Shown in pieces: positions 27,019-36,328 of a stretch of 54,021 nt of DNA (positions are counted from its first letter, which is position 1; the number at the start of each line of letters is the position of its first letter). Location of the stretch: assembly GCF_018063565.1 (NCBI RefSeq), contig NZ_JAGPBB010000015.1:1-54021 (forward strand). The letters are read 5' to 3'. The DNA is from Rhodoferax sp. Its GTDB lineage: Bacteria; Pseudomonadota; Gammaproteobacteria; Burkholderiales; Burkholderiaceae_C. The notes below the pieces were generated by a model. It saw only the letters and a program-made list of their open reading frames with translations. It was not told where the DNA came from and made no database searches. A program made the position numbers and the translations under genes.

Positions 27019-27027
27019 TGTGCATAA
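27019..27027 (-). promoter_or_regulatory. Possible DnaA box upstream of dnaB
   Basis: The minus strand reads TTATGCACA, which fits TTATNCACA. It is 82 bases upstream of the dnaB ATG and overlaps the region where its promoter should be. A weaker second match (CAATGCACA) lies ten bases away. Binding by DnaA is inference. Confidence 0.4.
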
Positions 27028-27060
27028 GTTGTGCATTGCCCCGACTGGCCAAGGTACCAA

Positions 27061-27094
27061 CAAAAAAGCCGCCAGGGCTTGCACCCAGGCGGCC
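27061..27094 (-). terminator. Rho-independent terminator after rplI
   Basis: On the minus strand GCCGCC pairs with GGCGGC around an inner stem-loop, followed by TTTTTTG. It begins about 29 bases after the rplI stop and separates the ribosomal operon from dnaB. Confidence 0.88.
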
Positions 27095-27122
27095 AGCAGG
27101 ACTGATCTCGCGCTGTCAGCGT

Positions 27123-27575
27123 TTAAGCAGTTTCGCCGTAAACCGAAACCGTGATGTCAACCACCACGTCGGTGTGCAAGGCCACACTTACTTTGCTGTC
27201 GCTGACGATTTTGATCGGGCCATTGGGCATGCGAACTTGCGCCTTGGTCACCGCAAAGCCGTTCTTGGTCAGTTCTTCGGCGATATCGGCATTGGTCACC
27301 GAGCCAAACAGACGACCATCAACACCGGCCTTCTGGGTCAGCTTGCAAACGGTGCCCGCCAATTTCTCACCCACGGCCTGTGCTTCGGCCAACTTGGCAG
27401 CTGCCACTTTTTCAAGTTCAACGCGACGTGCTTCAAATTCCTTCTTTGCAGCCTCGGTCGCACGGCGGGCGCGTCCCGCCGGAATCAGAAAATTGCGGGC
27501 ATAACCATCTTTGACCTTGACGATTTCACCCAGATTACCAAGGTTCACCACCTTGTCGAGCAGAATGATTTGCAT
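27123..27575 (-). CDS. rplI: 50S ribosomal protein L9
   Basis: A 150-residue protein with the N-terminal rRNA-binding domain [19 protein letters not shown] and [16 protein letters not shown], a long connecting helix (about 40-75) and the C-terminal domain with [16 protein letters not shown]. It is the last gene of rpsF-priB-rpsR-rplI, 12 bases after rpsR, and is followed by a strong terminator. The length is normal. Confidence 0.98.
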   Translation of the reverse strand: MQIILLDKVVNLGNLGEIVKVKDGYARNFLIPAGRARRATEAAKKEFEARRVELEKVAAAKLAEAQAVGEKLAGTVCKLTQKAGVDGRLFGSVTNADIAEELTKNGFAVTKAQVRMPNGPIKIVSDSKVSVALHTDVVVDITVSVYGETA

Positions 27576-27587
27576 GGTGTGTATCCT

Positions 27588-27872
27588 TTAGATCTTGTGC
27601 TGGTCGCTGTACGGCAGCATGGCCAAAAAGCGTGCGCGCTTGATGGCAGTGTTGAGTTGACGCTGGAAAATCGCACGCGTGCCGGTCAGGCGTGCCGGGA
27701 TGATCTTGCCGTTTTCAGCGATGAAATCGCGCAGGGTATCGATGTCTTTGTAGTCAATCTCTTCAACACCTGTCACTGTAAAACGGCAAAAACGCTTGCG
27801 TTTGAACAGCAGGTTTTGAGCGGGGCGCTTGGGGCGCTTGTCTTTGTTATTGAAACGTTTTGGTCCGGCCAT
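27588..27872 (-). CDS. rpsR: 30S ribosomal protein S18
   Basis: A 94-residue protein. [19 protein letters not shown] and the conserved [19 protein letters not shown] are diagnostic, followed by the basic [21 protein letters not shown]18 binds with S6 in the small-subunit platform. It is the third gene of the operon, 15 bases after priB. The length is slightly above the E. coli protein because of a short basic N-terminal extension. Confidence 0.98.
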   Translation of the reverse strand: MAGPKRFNNKDKRPKRPAQNLLFKRKRFCRFTVTGVEEIDYKDIDTLRDFIAENGKIIPARLTGTRAIFQRQLNTAIKRARFLAMLPYSDQHKI

Positions 27873-27887
27873 GATGGACTCCTTAAA

Positions 27888-28205
27888 TTACGGGGGTAAA
27901 GATGACTCTTTGGCAAATTCCTGTAGGTGGAACACCACGTTTTTTCCACCACGAGGCGAGGCCAGAAAACCCTTGAAAGCACCTTTGCTGCCGATGTCCT
28001 GTACCGCAAGTTGCTCGGCAACCGCTCCCAGGGCCACTGATCTGATATTGACCTTGACCTGCCTGGAAAGGCCCGCCTCAGAAATTTCCGAGGCATGCTC
28101 CAAGCGCAGATTCAGGGCCGGCAAACCAGCCGGGGTGTAACGCAAAGGCTCTACTTCAATGATGGTGGCGCTCAGTACAAGTTGGTTGGTAAAAATATGG
28201 CTCAC
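27888..28205 (-). CDS. priB: Primosomal replication protein N (PriB)
   Basis: A 105-residue single-stranded-DNA-binding OB-fold protein that acts with PriA in replication restart. TNQLVLSATIIEVEPLRYTP and GLPALNLRLEHASEISEAG match betaproteobacterial PriB. Its place between rpsF and rpsR is the usual one in beta- and gammaproteobacteria and supports the call. Confidence 0.93.
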   Translation of the reverse strand: MSHIFTNQLVLSATIIEVEPLRYTPAGLPALNLRLEHASEISEAGLSRQVKVNIRSVALGAVAEQLAVQDIGSKGAFKGFLASPRGGKNVVFHLQEFAKESSLPP

Positions 28206-28226
28206 ACCACGCTGAAATTACCGTGC

Positions 28227-28592
28227 TTAAGCTTGGTATTCAGCTTGTTGGGTCTTGCGGGTTTCTTCGCGCTCGACCGTCTTCATCATGGAAGAAGGAC
28301 CGGTTTCAGCCTTCTTCTTCAACACAGTGAGATGTCGCAACACGGCGTCGTTGAACTTGAAGGCATGTTCCAGCTCAACCATCACGGCCTGATCGGCTTC
28401 GATGTTGACACACAGGTAATGCGCCTTGGCCAATTTATTGATCATATAGACCAACTGGCGACGGCCCCAGTCCTCGACCCGGTGCACTTTGCCACCACCA
28501 CTGGTGATCATGCTTTTGTAACGCTCCAGCATGGCGGGAACCTGCTCACTCTGATCCGGATGAATCATGAGTATGATTTCGTAATGACGCAT
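28227..28592 (-). CDS. rpsF: 30S ribosomal protein S6
   Basis: A 121-residue protein starting [20 protein letters not shown], with [20 protein letters not shown] and [20 protein letters not shown], all standard S6 segments. It is the first gene of the operon. AAAAGGAG precedes the ATG at a good distance. The leader between the promoter and the gene contains a CCCCTTGCAGGGG hairpin; S6-S18 autoregulation through the leader is known in some bacteria, but I did not recognise the specific binding motif. Confidence 0.98.
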   Translation of the reverse strand: MRHYEIILMIHPDQSEQVPAMLERYKSMITSGGGKVHRVEDWGRRQLVYMINKLAKAHYLCVNIEADQAVMVELEHAFKFNDAVLRHLTVLKKKAETGPSSMMKTVEREETRKTQQAEYQA

Positions 28593-28676
28593 CTAAACTC
28601 CTTTTGGATAAACCCCTGCAAGGGGCGATGAAGCTGCCCTCAGCGTCTCATTGAGGTGCAGCAAGGCAAGCCCGCG

Positions 28677-28705
28677 ATTATAGCGCGTCGTCCAGCGCCG
28701 TTCCA
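28677..28705 (-). promoter_or_regulatory. Sigma70 promoter of rpsF-priB-rpsR-rplI
   Basis: On the minus strand, -35 TGGAAC (28700-28705) and a perfect -10 TATAAT (28677-28682) are 17 bases apart. Transcription would start around 28670, giving a leader of about 78 bases. The promoter lies just after the stop of the symporter gene (28707). Confidence 0.75.
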
Positions 28706-28706
28706 G

Positions 28707-31037
28707 TTACTTGGCGGTCGTCACTCTTGACGGGGTCAACCAGCTGACCATGAAGGTGATCAGCAAACCCGCACTGACACCAAACACACCGGCAGCCACG
28801 GGTTCGATATCGAACCACAGGCCTGATCCGCTCATCTTGAAGTATTGACGAAACGTCGGCACATTGATCAGCATGTAGTACAGCGTCACACCCAAACCAC
28901 TCAACATACCCATCACCGCCGCGAAACGTGTCGTGCGCCGCCAGAAGATCCCCAACACCATCACCGGAACCAGCGCTGCGCCAGCCAGGGAAAAAGACGC
29001 AGAAACCAGAATCAGGATGTCTGCCGGCCTCTGCGCGGCCACATAAGCCGCAATCAATGCCACCAGCAACAAGGCAAACTTTGACAACATCACCCGACGC
29101 ACCGCACCAACTCGGTCATCCCCGCCGCGCAAGAACAGATCGTGCGCCAGTGCATTACCAATTGTCAGCAACAGCCCGTCTGCGGTTGACAACGCAGCGG
29201 CAAGCCCGCCCGCCGCAACCAGACCGGACACCACGTAGGGCAATCCACCAATTTCAGGTGTGGCCAGCATGACAATGTCAGCGCCAAGTTTGAGCTCGGC
29301 AAACTGAAGGATCTGGTCGCCATTGATGTCGCTCACAGAAATCAGGGAGGGATCCACTTTGGCCCACTGCGCAATCCAAACCGGCAACTCGTCAAAACGC
29401 TGCCCCACCAGGTTGCCCATGATTTCGAACTTGACCAGCACTGCCAGTGCCGGTGCCGCCAGATACAGCAGGGCGATAAAAAACAATGACCAAGTCACCG
29501 AGTCGCGTGTATCGGCCACGCTACGGGTGGTGAAAAATCGAGTCAACAAATGCGGTAAACCCACGGTCCCAATCATGAGACAAAACATCAACGCCAAGAA
29601 ATTGCGACGCGAGGACTCGAACGCCTGCTTCTCCTGGGGTGAGCCGGCAGGATCACCCGCAAACGGCCGGGTATGCGCCGGCATTCCCGCCAACGGTCGC
29701 GCGCGTTCCCGGTTTTCATTGAGTACACGGGTCCAAAGGTCCCGCGCGGCGGCTTCATCGCGCGGCAGGGTCGCCAGGTCCCGGCGTGCTGCCACAATGA
29801 CAGACTCGTCGGCCTGCTGTTCAGTCAATCGGCGAATGGTTTCACGACGTGTTTTTCGCTCTTGCTCCAACGCCTCCGGGACGTTCTCAAGCTTCAACGC
29901 ATACTCCTGGGCACGACGCTTGAATTCCTGGATCACGGCCTGCTCGGCCGGTGCGCTGACCAACTGGCGCTCCAGCTCGGCTATTTTCGACAGTTGCTGC
30001 CCATACACCAAGGGTGCCAAGGGGTTGCCCAGCTGCTTGTAAGCCAGCCAGGACACCGGTATCAGGAAGGCCAGGATGAGCACAACATACTGCGTCACTT
30101 GGGTCCAGGTCACGGCTCGCATGCCACCCAAAAATGAACACACCAGCACCCCCCCGAGACCCAAAAGAATGCCGATCTCGAACTGCACCCCGGTCAGGCG
30201 CGATGTGATCAGGCCCACACCATAGATTTGGGCCACCACGTAAGTGAATGAACACAAGACAGCCGCCCACGCTGCGATGATACGGGGCCATCGACCGCCA
30301 AAACGCACATCAAAGAAGTCCGGCACGGTGTAGAGGTTCAGGCTTCGCAAATGGGGAGCCACCAGCAAGGCAACCAGGCAGAAGCCACCCGTCCAGCCCA
30401 GCACGTACACCAATCCACCCGGCTGTGAGCCCGCCCCCGAGAAACCCTGCAGGTACAGGCCGCCTGCCATACTGATGAACGATGCGGCGCTCATCCAGTC
30501 CGCCGCCACGGCCATGCCGTTGTAAATGGGCGGAATCTTGCGCCCCGCCACATAGTATTCAGAAGCCTTGGAGGTGCGGCCATAAATGCCGATCAAGGCA
30601 TACAGGAAGACGGTTGCAAAGAGAAACACCGCGCCAACCCAGATTTTCCTGAAACCGGCCTGCTCCGCTGCAGCCAGCACCAACAGAAACGCCAAAAACA
30701 AAACCACGTAAATGGCAAATCTCTGGTGAATGCGGCGCTGGTACCTTTCGTAAAAAACATCGGGCTGCTGCTGCAGGCGATCACGCCGGTTGGCGAACCA
30801 GGCAAACACCGCCACCACGCCGATGAAGACCAGCACACTGCCCTGCGCTGCGAACCAATACGAAACCGGCCAACCGGCCACAATCTGCTGCAGACTGTTG
30901 GCAAAAAAAACAACGCCAAACGATGCCACAAACCAGATCACCAACAAACCCAGTTGCAAGCCGGAAACGCTCGCAATGGGTTGGTTGATGGACTCGGTAG
31001 GCTGCTGTTCCAACGGTGTGTTGATCATGGAGGCCAT
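28707..31037 (-). CDS. Sodium:solute symporter fused to an N-terminal DUF4212 domain
   Basis: A 776-residue membrane protein. Residues about 25-95 form a DUF4212 domain (VIWFVASFGVVFFANSLQQ, then GWPVSYWFAAQGSVLVF), normally a separate small protein encoded just before the symporter. The rest is a sodium:solute symporter of the ActP/VC_2705 group (SEYYVAGRKIPPIYNGMAVA, FDVRFGGRWPRI). A charged helical insert of about 110 residues lies in the middle. A segment DINGDQILQFAE fits an EF-hand loop. The substrate is probably a short carboxylate such as acetate. The ATG at 31037 is chosen because GAGGTG precedes it; a GTG lies two codons upstream. It follows ppsA by 37 bases, which fits growth on such substrates. 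Confidence 0.88.
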   Translation of the reverse strand: MASMINTPLEQQPTESINQPIASVSGLQLGLLVIWFVASFGVVFFANSLQQIVAGWPVSYWFAAQGSVLVFIGVVAVFAWFANRRDRLQQQPDVFYERYQRRIHQRFAIYVVLFLAFLLVLAAAEQAGFRKIWVGAVFLFATVFLYALIGIYGRTSKASEYYVAGRKIPPIYNGMAVAADWMSAASFISMAGGLYLQGFSGAGSQPGGLVYVLGWTGGFCLVALLVAPHLRSLNLYTVPDFFDVRFGGRWPRIIAAWAAVLCSFTYVVAQIYGVGLITSRLTGVQFEIGILLGLGGVLVCSFLGGMRAVTWTQVTQYVVLILAFLIPVSWLAYKQLGNPLAPLVYGQQLSKIAELERQLVSAPAEQAVIQEFKRRAQEYALKLENVPEALEQERKTRRETIRRLTEQQADESVIVAARRDLATLPRDEAAARDLWTRVLNENRERARPLAGMPAHTRPFAGDPAGSPQEKQAFESSRRNFLALMFCLMIGTVGLPHLLTRFFTTRSVADTRDSVTWSLFFIALLYLAAPALAVLVKFEIMGNLVGQRFDELPVWIAQWAKVDPSLISVSDINGDQILQFAELKLGADIVMLATPEIGGLPYVVSGLVAAGGLAAALSTADGLLLTIGNALAHDLFLRGGDDRVGAVRRVMLSKFALLLVALIAAYVAAQRPADILILVSASFSLAGAALVPVMVLGIFWRRTTRFAAVMGMLSGLGVTLYYMLINVPTFRQYFKMSGSGLWFDIEPVAAGVFGVSAGLLITFMVSWLTPSRVTTAK

Positions 31038-31074
31038 GATCACCTCGGCTTAACCCGACCTCAATAGGTGTTTC

Positions 31075-33468
31075 CTAGGGTTTGGCGAGGTTTTGCCAGG
31101 TTGCCACAACGGTATCGGGGTTGAGTGAGATCGACGAGATCCCCTCCTGCATCAGCCAACGGGCAAAGTCGGGGTGATCGCTTGGCCCCTGACCACAGAT
31201 GCCAATGTATTTGCCCTGTGCGCGGCAAGCCGCAATCGCCTGGCTGATGAGGGTCGTCACCGCCGGATCCCGCTCGTCAAAATCCCGCGCCAGCAATTCC
31301 AGACCAGAATCCCGATCCAGGCCCAATGTGAGTTGGGTGAGATCGTTGGAGCCGATTGAAAATCCGTCGAAAAACTGCAAGAACTCCTTGGCCAGAATGG
31401 CGTTGCTGGGTATCTCGCACATCATGATCAGCTTGAGCTCGTTCTCACCGCGCTTCAAGCCATGTTCCGCCAGCAGTTCGGTGACCTTCTTGGCCTGCCC
31501 CAAAGTTCGCACAAATGGCACCATCACCTGGACATTGGTCAGACCCATATCGGTGCGAACCCTCTTGAGGGCATCACACTCCATGGCAAATGCCTCTCCA
31601 AAATCGGCACTGACGTACCTGGCCGCACCACGAAAACCGAGCATCGGGTTCTCTTCCTCGGGCTCATACCGGCTGCCGCCGATGAGCTTGCGGTACTCGT
31701 TGCTCTTGAAGTCAGAGAGCCGCACAATGACGGGCTTGGGCCAGAAGGCTGCAGCGATGGTGGCCACACCTTCGGCCACACGGTCCACATAAAACGCACG
31801 CGGCGAAGCGTGACCACGCGCCACCGATTCCACGGCTTTTTTCAGGTCGGCATCGATGTTTGGATAGTCCAAAATGGCCTTGGGATGGACGCCGATGTTA
31901 TTGTTGATGATGAACTCCAGACGTGCCAAGCCCACGCCATTGTTGGGTAACTGGCAAAAGTCAAACGCCAGTTGCGGATTGCCCACGTTCATCATGATCT
32001 TGACATCCAGGGGTGGCATCTCGCCGCGTCGGACTTCGGTCACGTCCGTCTCGAGCAGGCCGTCGTAGATGAAGCCGGTGTCACCCTCGGCACAACTGAC
32101 GGTTACCAACATACCATCCTTGAGCACACGATCCGCATTGCCACACCCCACCACGGCGGGGATACCGAGTTCGCGGGCAATGATGGCGGCATGGCAAGTG
32201 CGTCCACCGCGGTTGGTCACGATCGCCGAGGCGCGTTTCATCACTGGCTCCCAATTGGGATCGGTCATGTCGGTCACCAGCACGTCACCGGCCTGGACAC
32301 GGTCCATCTCACTGATGTGATGTACCACTTTGACCGGGCCGGTTCCTATTTTTTGTCCGATGGCCCGGCCCTCCGCCAGCACCACCCCTTTGCCTTTAAG
32401 TTTGTAGCGGTGTTCAACCTTGCCTGCTGCCTGACTTTTGACCGTCTCGGGGCGCGCCTGCAGAATGTAGATCTCGCCATCCAGGCCATCCTTGCCCCAC
32501 TCGATATCCATGGGGCGGCCATAGTGCGCCTCGATCACCAATGCGTAGGCCGCCAGTTTGTGCACATCTGCATCGGTCAGGGAGTAACGGTTGCGCAACT
32601 CTGTGGGCACATCCACGGTTTTGACCAGTTTGCCGGTTGCCGCCTTTTCTGCGTCCGTCGAAAACTGCATCTGAATCAGCTTGGAACCCAAATTACGCCG
32701 AATCAGTGCCTGCTTTCCCGCTTGCAGCATGGGTTTGTGCACATAGAACTCATCCGGATTGACCGCACCCTGCACCACGGTTTCACCCAATCCGTAACTC
32801 GACGTGATGAACACCACGTCTTCGAAGCCTGATTCCGTGTCGAGTGTGAACATCACGCCCGCAGCACCCAGATCAGAGCGCACCATGCGTTGAATGCCCG
32901 CACTCAGGGCCACGTTCTCGTGCGCAAATCCTTTGTGAACCCGGTAGCTGATCGCGCGGTCGTTGTAGAGGGAAGCAAACACTTCGCGGACCTTGTGCAG
33001 TACATCGTCGATACCAGTGACGTTCAAAAACGTCTCTTGTTGCCCGGCAAATGAGGCGTCTGGCAGGTCCTCGGCCGTAGCCGACGACCGAACCGCAAAC
33101 GACGCCTGCGGGTTATCACCGCTGAGCAGCAAAAAGGCCTCGCGAATCTGCTGCTCCAAGGCGGCAGGAAAGGGCTGCGATTCGACCATCGCCCGAATCT
33201 CGGCACCCGCCAGCGCCAGCGCGTTCACGTCCTCGGTATCGAGCCTGGACAGACGAGCATTGATCCGGCCGCTCAAGTCGGCAAACGCCAGAAACTCCCG
33301 AAAAGCATGGGCCGTGGTGGCAAACCCGGTTGGCACCTTGACCCCGGTGGGCAAGTTGGCAATCATTTCACCCAGGCTGGCATTTTTCCCGCCGACCGAA
33401 TCCACATCGGACATGCGCAATTTTTCAAATGGAACGACCAGATCGGTCGGTGCAAATCGTGCTGACAT
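31075..33468 (-). CDS. ppsA: Phosphoenolpyruvate synthase
   Basis: Makes PEP from pyruvate and ATP for gluconeogenesis. The 797-residue protein has the N-terminal ATP-grasp domain ([35 protein letters not shown]) and the swivelling phosphohistidine domain with [19 protein letters not shown], where His is phosphorylated. The C-terminal PEP-binding barrel ends with [14 protein letters not shown]. The length is normal. It is divergent from ppsR, which encodes its regulator, and is followed closely by a symporter gene. Confidence 0.97.
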   Translation of the reverse strand: MSARFAPTDLVVPFEKLRMSDVDSVGGKNASLGEMIANLPTGVKVPTGFATTAHAFREFLAFADLSGRINARLSRLDTEDVNALALAGAEIRAMVESQPFPAALEQQIREAFLLLSGDNPQASFAVRSSATAEDLPDASFAGQQETFLNVTGIDDVLHKVREVFASLYNDRAISYRVHKGFAHENVALSAGIQRMVRSDLGAAGVMFTLDTESGFEDVVFITSSYGLGETVVQGAVNPDEFYVHKPMLQAGKQALIRRNLGSKLIQMQFSTDAEKAATGKLVKTVDVPTELRNRYSLTDADVHKLAAYALVIEAHYGRPMDIEWGKDGLDGEIYILQARPETVKSQAAGKVEHRYKLKGKGVVLAEGRAIGQKIGTGPVKVVHHISEMDRVQAGDVLVTDMTDPNWEPVMKRASAIVTNRGGRTCHAAIIARELGIPAVVGCGNADRVLKDGMLVTVSCAEGDTGFIYDGLLETDVTEVRRGEMPPLDVKIMMNVGNPQLAFDFCQLPNNGVGLARLEFIINNNIGVHPKAILDYPNIDADLKKAVESVARGHASPRAFYVDRVAEGVATIAAAFWPKPVIVRLSDFKSNEYRKLIGGSRYEPEEENPMLGFRGAARYVSADFGEAFAMECDALKRVRTDMGLTNVQVMVPFVRTLGQAKKVTELLAEHGLKRGENELKLIMMCEIPSNAILAKEFLQFFDGFSIGSNDLTQLTLGLDRDSGLELLARDFDERDPAVTTLISQAIAACRAQGKYIGICGQGPSDHPDFARWLMQEGISSISLNPDTVVATWQNLAKP

Positions 33469-33689
33469 GAGACAAGCTCCAGAAGTTACAAAACTGTTTC
33501 AGTTGCGCCGCTTCTTTAGCGCAGCGGCTTGCGTGCGTGAACTTGATTCTTTGTTGTGATGCTTTGGTGAACCAGTGTCACGCCAGGAATTCGGTCAGAT
33601 AATCGCAATTGTAGGCTTGGAGGTCGAGTGCCACCGACCTCAAAACATCTCCGCAGCAACCTCAACCGGAAGCGCCAAGCGCTGTCGTC
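33469..33689. promoter_or_regulatory. Divergent ppsA/ppsR control region
   Basis: 221 bases between two divergent genes of one regulatory pair, so promoters for both are expected here. The only structure I see is a dyad GCCGCT (33507-33512) / AGCGGC (33523-33528) with an 11-base spacer close to ppsA, which could be an operator or a hairpin in the ppsA leader. I could not assign promoter hexamers with confidence. Confidence 0.35.
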
Positions 33690-34511
33690 ATGCCCAATCG
33701 CACTGTGTTTTTTGTCTCCGACGGGACCGGTATTACCGCCGAAACCTTTGGCAATGCCATCCTTGCGCAGTTTGAGATTGAGTTGCAGCATGTGCGCCTG
33801 CCGTTCACCGACAGTATCGACAAAGCGCACCAGGCGGTGCGTCAGATCAACCATGCGGGGGTGATCGACAACAAGCGACCGATCGTGTTTACCACGCTGG
33901 CCAATGAGGAGGTTTTCAGGGTCATCTCGCAGGGATGCCAGGCGATGCTGCTGGACATGTTCAGCACCTTTGTTCATCCTCTGGAGGCAGAGTTCAATCT
34001 CAAGTCGAATCACCGCATCGGTCGTTTCAGTGACACGAGCAAGAGTGAGGAGTACCAGTCTCGCATCGCGGCGATCAATTTTTCACTTGAGCACGACGAT
34101 GGGCAATCGAACCGCGATCTGGAAAACTCGGATGTCATTCTGGTCGGTGTAAGCCGCAGTGGCAAAACACCCACCTCACTTTATCTGGCCATGCAATACG
34201 GCCTGAAGGCGTCCAATTACCCACTGATTCCGGAAGATTTTGAACGTCAGGATTTACCACCCGCGCTCAAAGCGCAGCGCAAAAAATTGTTTGGCCTGAC
34301 CATTCAGCCCGAGCGGCTGAGCGAAATCCGCAACGAACGTCGCCCCAACTCCAAATACGCGTCGCTGGAAAACTGCCGTTACGAAATCAAGGAGGCCGAG
34401 TCCATGATGCGCCGCTTTGGCATCCGCTGGCTCTCAACCACCACCAAGTCGATCGAGGAAATCTCCACCACCATCTTGCAGGAGCTCCGCCCGGAGCGAC
34501 TGACCTACTGA
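33690..34511 (+). CDS. ppsR: PEP synthase regulatory protein (kinase/pyrophosphorylase, DUF299)
   Basis: A bifunctional enzyme that inactivates PEP synthase by ADP-dependent phosphorylation of a threonine and reactivates it by phosphorolysis. The 273-residue protein has [20 protein letters not shown] at the start, the P-loop [15 protein letters not shown], the segment [17 protein letters not shown] and [14 protein letters not shown]. It is divergent from its target ppsA, the usual arrangement. Confidence 0.96.
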   Translation: MPNRTVFFVSDGTGITAETFGNAILAQFEIELQHVRLPFTDSIDKAHQAVRQINHAGVIDNKRPIVFTTLANEEVFRVISQGCQAMLLDMFSTFVHPLEAEFNLKSNHRIGRFSDTSKSEEYQSRIAAINFSLEHDDGQSNRDLENSDVILVGVSRSGKTPTSLYLAMQYGLKASNYPLIPEDFERQDLPPALKAQRKKLFGLTIQPERLSEIRNERRPNSKYASLENCRYEIKEAESMMRRFGIRWLSTTTKSIEEISTTILQELRPERLTY

Positions 34512-34535
34512 CACTGGTGCAGTGTCTGTGTCAAT

Positions 34536-34943
34536 TCAGAGGCCCAACGCGGCAATGCCGGCGCGTGCGATTTGTGCATCTTCGCTGGATTTGACCCCGC
34601 TGACGCCTACTGCACCCAGACAAATGCCATCTTTCATGATGGGAACACCCCCTTCGAGCAAACCATGGATGGTGGGCACACTCAAAAAAGACGTACGTCC
34701 ACCGTTCACCACCTCTTCGTAGGCCTTGCTTTCACGTCGCCCCAAAGCAGCAGTATTGGCTTTGGCCGGCGCAATGTGGGCAGACAAGGCAGCCGCACCG
34801 TCAAGACGCTGCAACCACAACAGATGGCCACCATCATCGACAATCGCAATGCTCACCGCCCACTGGTTGTCCAGGGCCTCCTGTTCGGCAGCCGCCGCAA
34901 TGGCTTTGATATCGGAGAGTTCAAGGAAAGTTTTTGTTCTCAT
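34536..34943 (-). CDS. GlcG/HbpS-family haem-binding-like protein
   Basis: A 135-residue protein of the DUF336 (GlcG/HbpS) family: AVSIAIVDDGGHLLWLQRLDG, AHIAPAKANTAALGRRES and the glycine-rich GGVPIMKDGICLGAVGVSG. Some members bind haem or occur with glycolate oxidase genes, but no glycolate genes are near. It is convergent with ppsR, with 24 bases between the stops. The function is unknown beyond the family. Confidence 0.9.
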   Translation of the reverse strand: MRTKTFLELSDIKAIAAAAEQEALDNQWAVSIAIVDDGGHLLWLQRLDGAAALSAHIAPAKANTAALGRRESKAYEEVVNGGRTSFLSVPTIHGLLEGGVPIMKDGICLGAVGVSGVKSSEDAQIARAGIAALGL

Positions 34944-35061
34944 GCTGGATCACCTTTCAAGTATGTTGGCTGCAAGGATAACGCGAAGCTGGCCATCTTT
35001 CATCGCCATTCTGGTCACAAGTAACCTCACAAAAAGTAGGCGGCGGAGTTCCTTCAGTACC

Positions 35062-35088
35062 TTGATTTTGCTGGAATCACCCTAAAAT
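35062..35088 (+). promoter_or_regulatory. Possible promoter of the BAX-inhibitor-1 gene
   Basis: TTGATT (35062-35067) and TAAAAT (35083-35088) lie ahead of the gene, but the spacer is only 15 bases, or 17 if AAATTT is taken as the -10. Weak support. Confidence 0.3.
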
Positions 35089-35127
35089 TTATGACATTGA
35101 TTCAACAAGCTGCAAGGAGCAATACAG

Positions 35128-35823
35128 ATGTCTGACCACATTCAAACCCTGGGCCAGGATTTAGGTTATGGCTACTCGGCACAACAGCGTAACAAAGTGC
35201 TGCGCAACACCTACTGGCTGCTGGCGCTCAGTCTGGTGCCAACAGTTCTGGGCGCCTGGCTGGGGGTCGCGACCGGCATCACCCAATCGCTGAGTGGCGG
35301 CTTGGGCTTGATGGTGTTTCTCGGTGGTGCCTTTGGATTCATGTACGCCATCGAAAAGACCAAAAACTCGGCCGCAGGCGTGCCGGTTCTGTTGGCCTTC
35401 ACCTTTTTCATGGGCCTGATGCTGTCACGCATGATTGCCATGATACTGGGCTTCAGAAATGGCACTGAACTCATCATGACCGCATTTGGTGGCACAGCGG
35501 GCGTGTTTTTTGTCATGGCGAGCCTGTCGAGTGTCATCAAACGGGATCTGTCGGGCATGGGCAAGTGGCTGTTTGTCGGTGCGCTGGCGATCATGGTCGG
35601 TGGCATCATCAACGTGTTTGTCGGGTCAACCGCCGGCATGATGGCGATCTCAGTTGCCGCCATCGGGGTGTTCAGCGCCTACATGTTGTATGACCTCAAG
35701 CGCATTGTGGATGGTGGCGAAACCAACTACATCAGCGCAACGCTGGCTCTTTATCTGGACATCATCAATGTGTTCCAAAGCCTGCTGGCTTTGCTTGGCA
35801 TTGCTGGTGGCGAGCGTGACTGA
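35128..35823 (+). CDS. BAX inhibitor-1/YccA-family membrane protein
   Basis: A 231-residue integral membrane protein with about seven helices and a short polar N-terminus (residues 1-25). GFMYAIEKTKNSAAGVPVLL, then LAFTFFMGLMLSRM and the C-terminal YMLYDLKRIVDGGETNYIS with LALYLDIINVFQSLL are hallmarks of the UPF0005/BI-1 family. Members act as calcium or proton leak channels in some bacteria, or bind the FtsH protease (YccA). AAGGAG precedes the ATG, and a strong terminator follows. It is a monocistronic gene. Confidence 0.95.
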   Translation: MSDHIQTLGQDLGYGYSAQQRNKVLRNTYWLLALSLVPTVLGAWLGVATGITQSLSGGLGLMVFLGGAFGFMYAIEKTKNSAAGVPVLLAFTFFMGLMLSRMIAMILGFRNGTELIMTAFGGTAGVFFVMASLSSVIKRDLSGMGKWLFVGALAIMVGGIINVFVGSTAGMMAISVAAIGVFSAYMLYDLKRIVDGGETNYISATLALYLDIINVFQSLLALLGIAGGERD

Positions 35824-35849
35824 CACTCCATGACGCGCGCAAGCATTTG

Positions 35850-35878
35850 AAAAAAAGGGCTCTTTGCAGCCCTTTTTT
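35850..35878. terminator. Strong bidirectional Rho-independent terminator
   Basis: AGGGCT and AGCCCT form a stem with loop CTTTGC, flanked by an A-run on the left and TTTTTT on the right. It sits 27 bases after the BI-1-family gene. Confidence 0.9.
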
Positions 35879-35950
35879 CTTGCTTGCATCGCGACAATCA
35901 TGATTGAATCCAGTCAGTCCTGCCTGTACGCCATCGATTGAATTGCCCCC

Positions 35951-36307
35951 ATGCTCAGAAAACTGCTGATACTCACCGCAGCCTTGCTGTTGTCAGCCTG
36001 CGACCTGCTTGGGCTCGGGCCCGACCCCAGAATTGCCCAAAAGGAAGCCGATGCCAAGGCCATCGGCGGTGCGTGCCGGCATGGCTTGCGCAGCATTGAA
36101 GATTGTTACACCCTGAACAAGGGAGTCAATAAAGCGGCGATTTATGCCGGCTGGCGCGAAATGGACGAGTACATGCGGGAAAACAAGCTCGAAGGTCTGC
36201 GCGCCGAAATTCCTGTCGCGCCGCCAGCCACGCCCGCCCCGGTGGCACAAGAAGAAGTGATCGAAGATCCCAAGGCAAAACCCAAAGCCAAAACAGCCGC
36301 GCATTAG
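35951..36307 (+). CDS. Small predicted lipoprotein
   Basis: A 118-residue protein with a short signal peptide and lipobox LLLSAC, so Cys17 is the probable lipidation site. The mature part has RHGLRSIEDCYTLNKGVNKA and KAAIYAGWREMDEYMREN, with two further cysteines, and ends in a proline/alanine/lysine-rich tail. I do not recognise the family. The Asp after the lipid cysteine (CDL) would in E. coli favour inner-membrane retention. It is convergent with rlmD, with 21 bases between them. Confidence 0.82.
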   Translation: MLRKLLILTAALLLSACDLLGLGPDPRIAQKEADAKAIGGACRHGLRSIEDCYTLNKGVNKAAIYAGWREMDEYMRENKLEGLRAEIPVAPPATPAPVAQEEVIEDPKAKPKAKTAAH

Positions 36308-36328
36308 GCCAACAGCGCAAGCCGTCAG

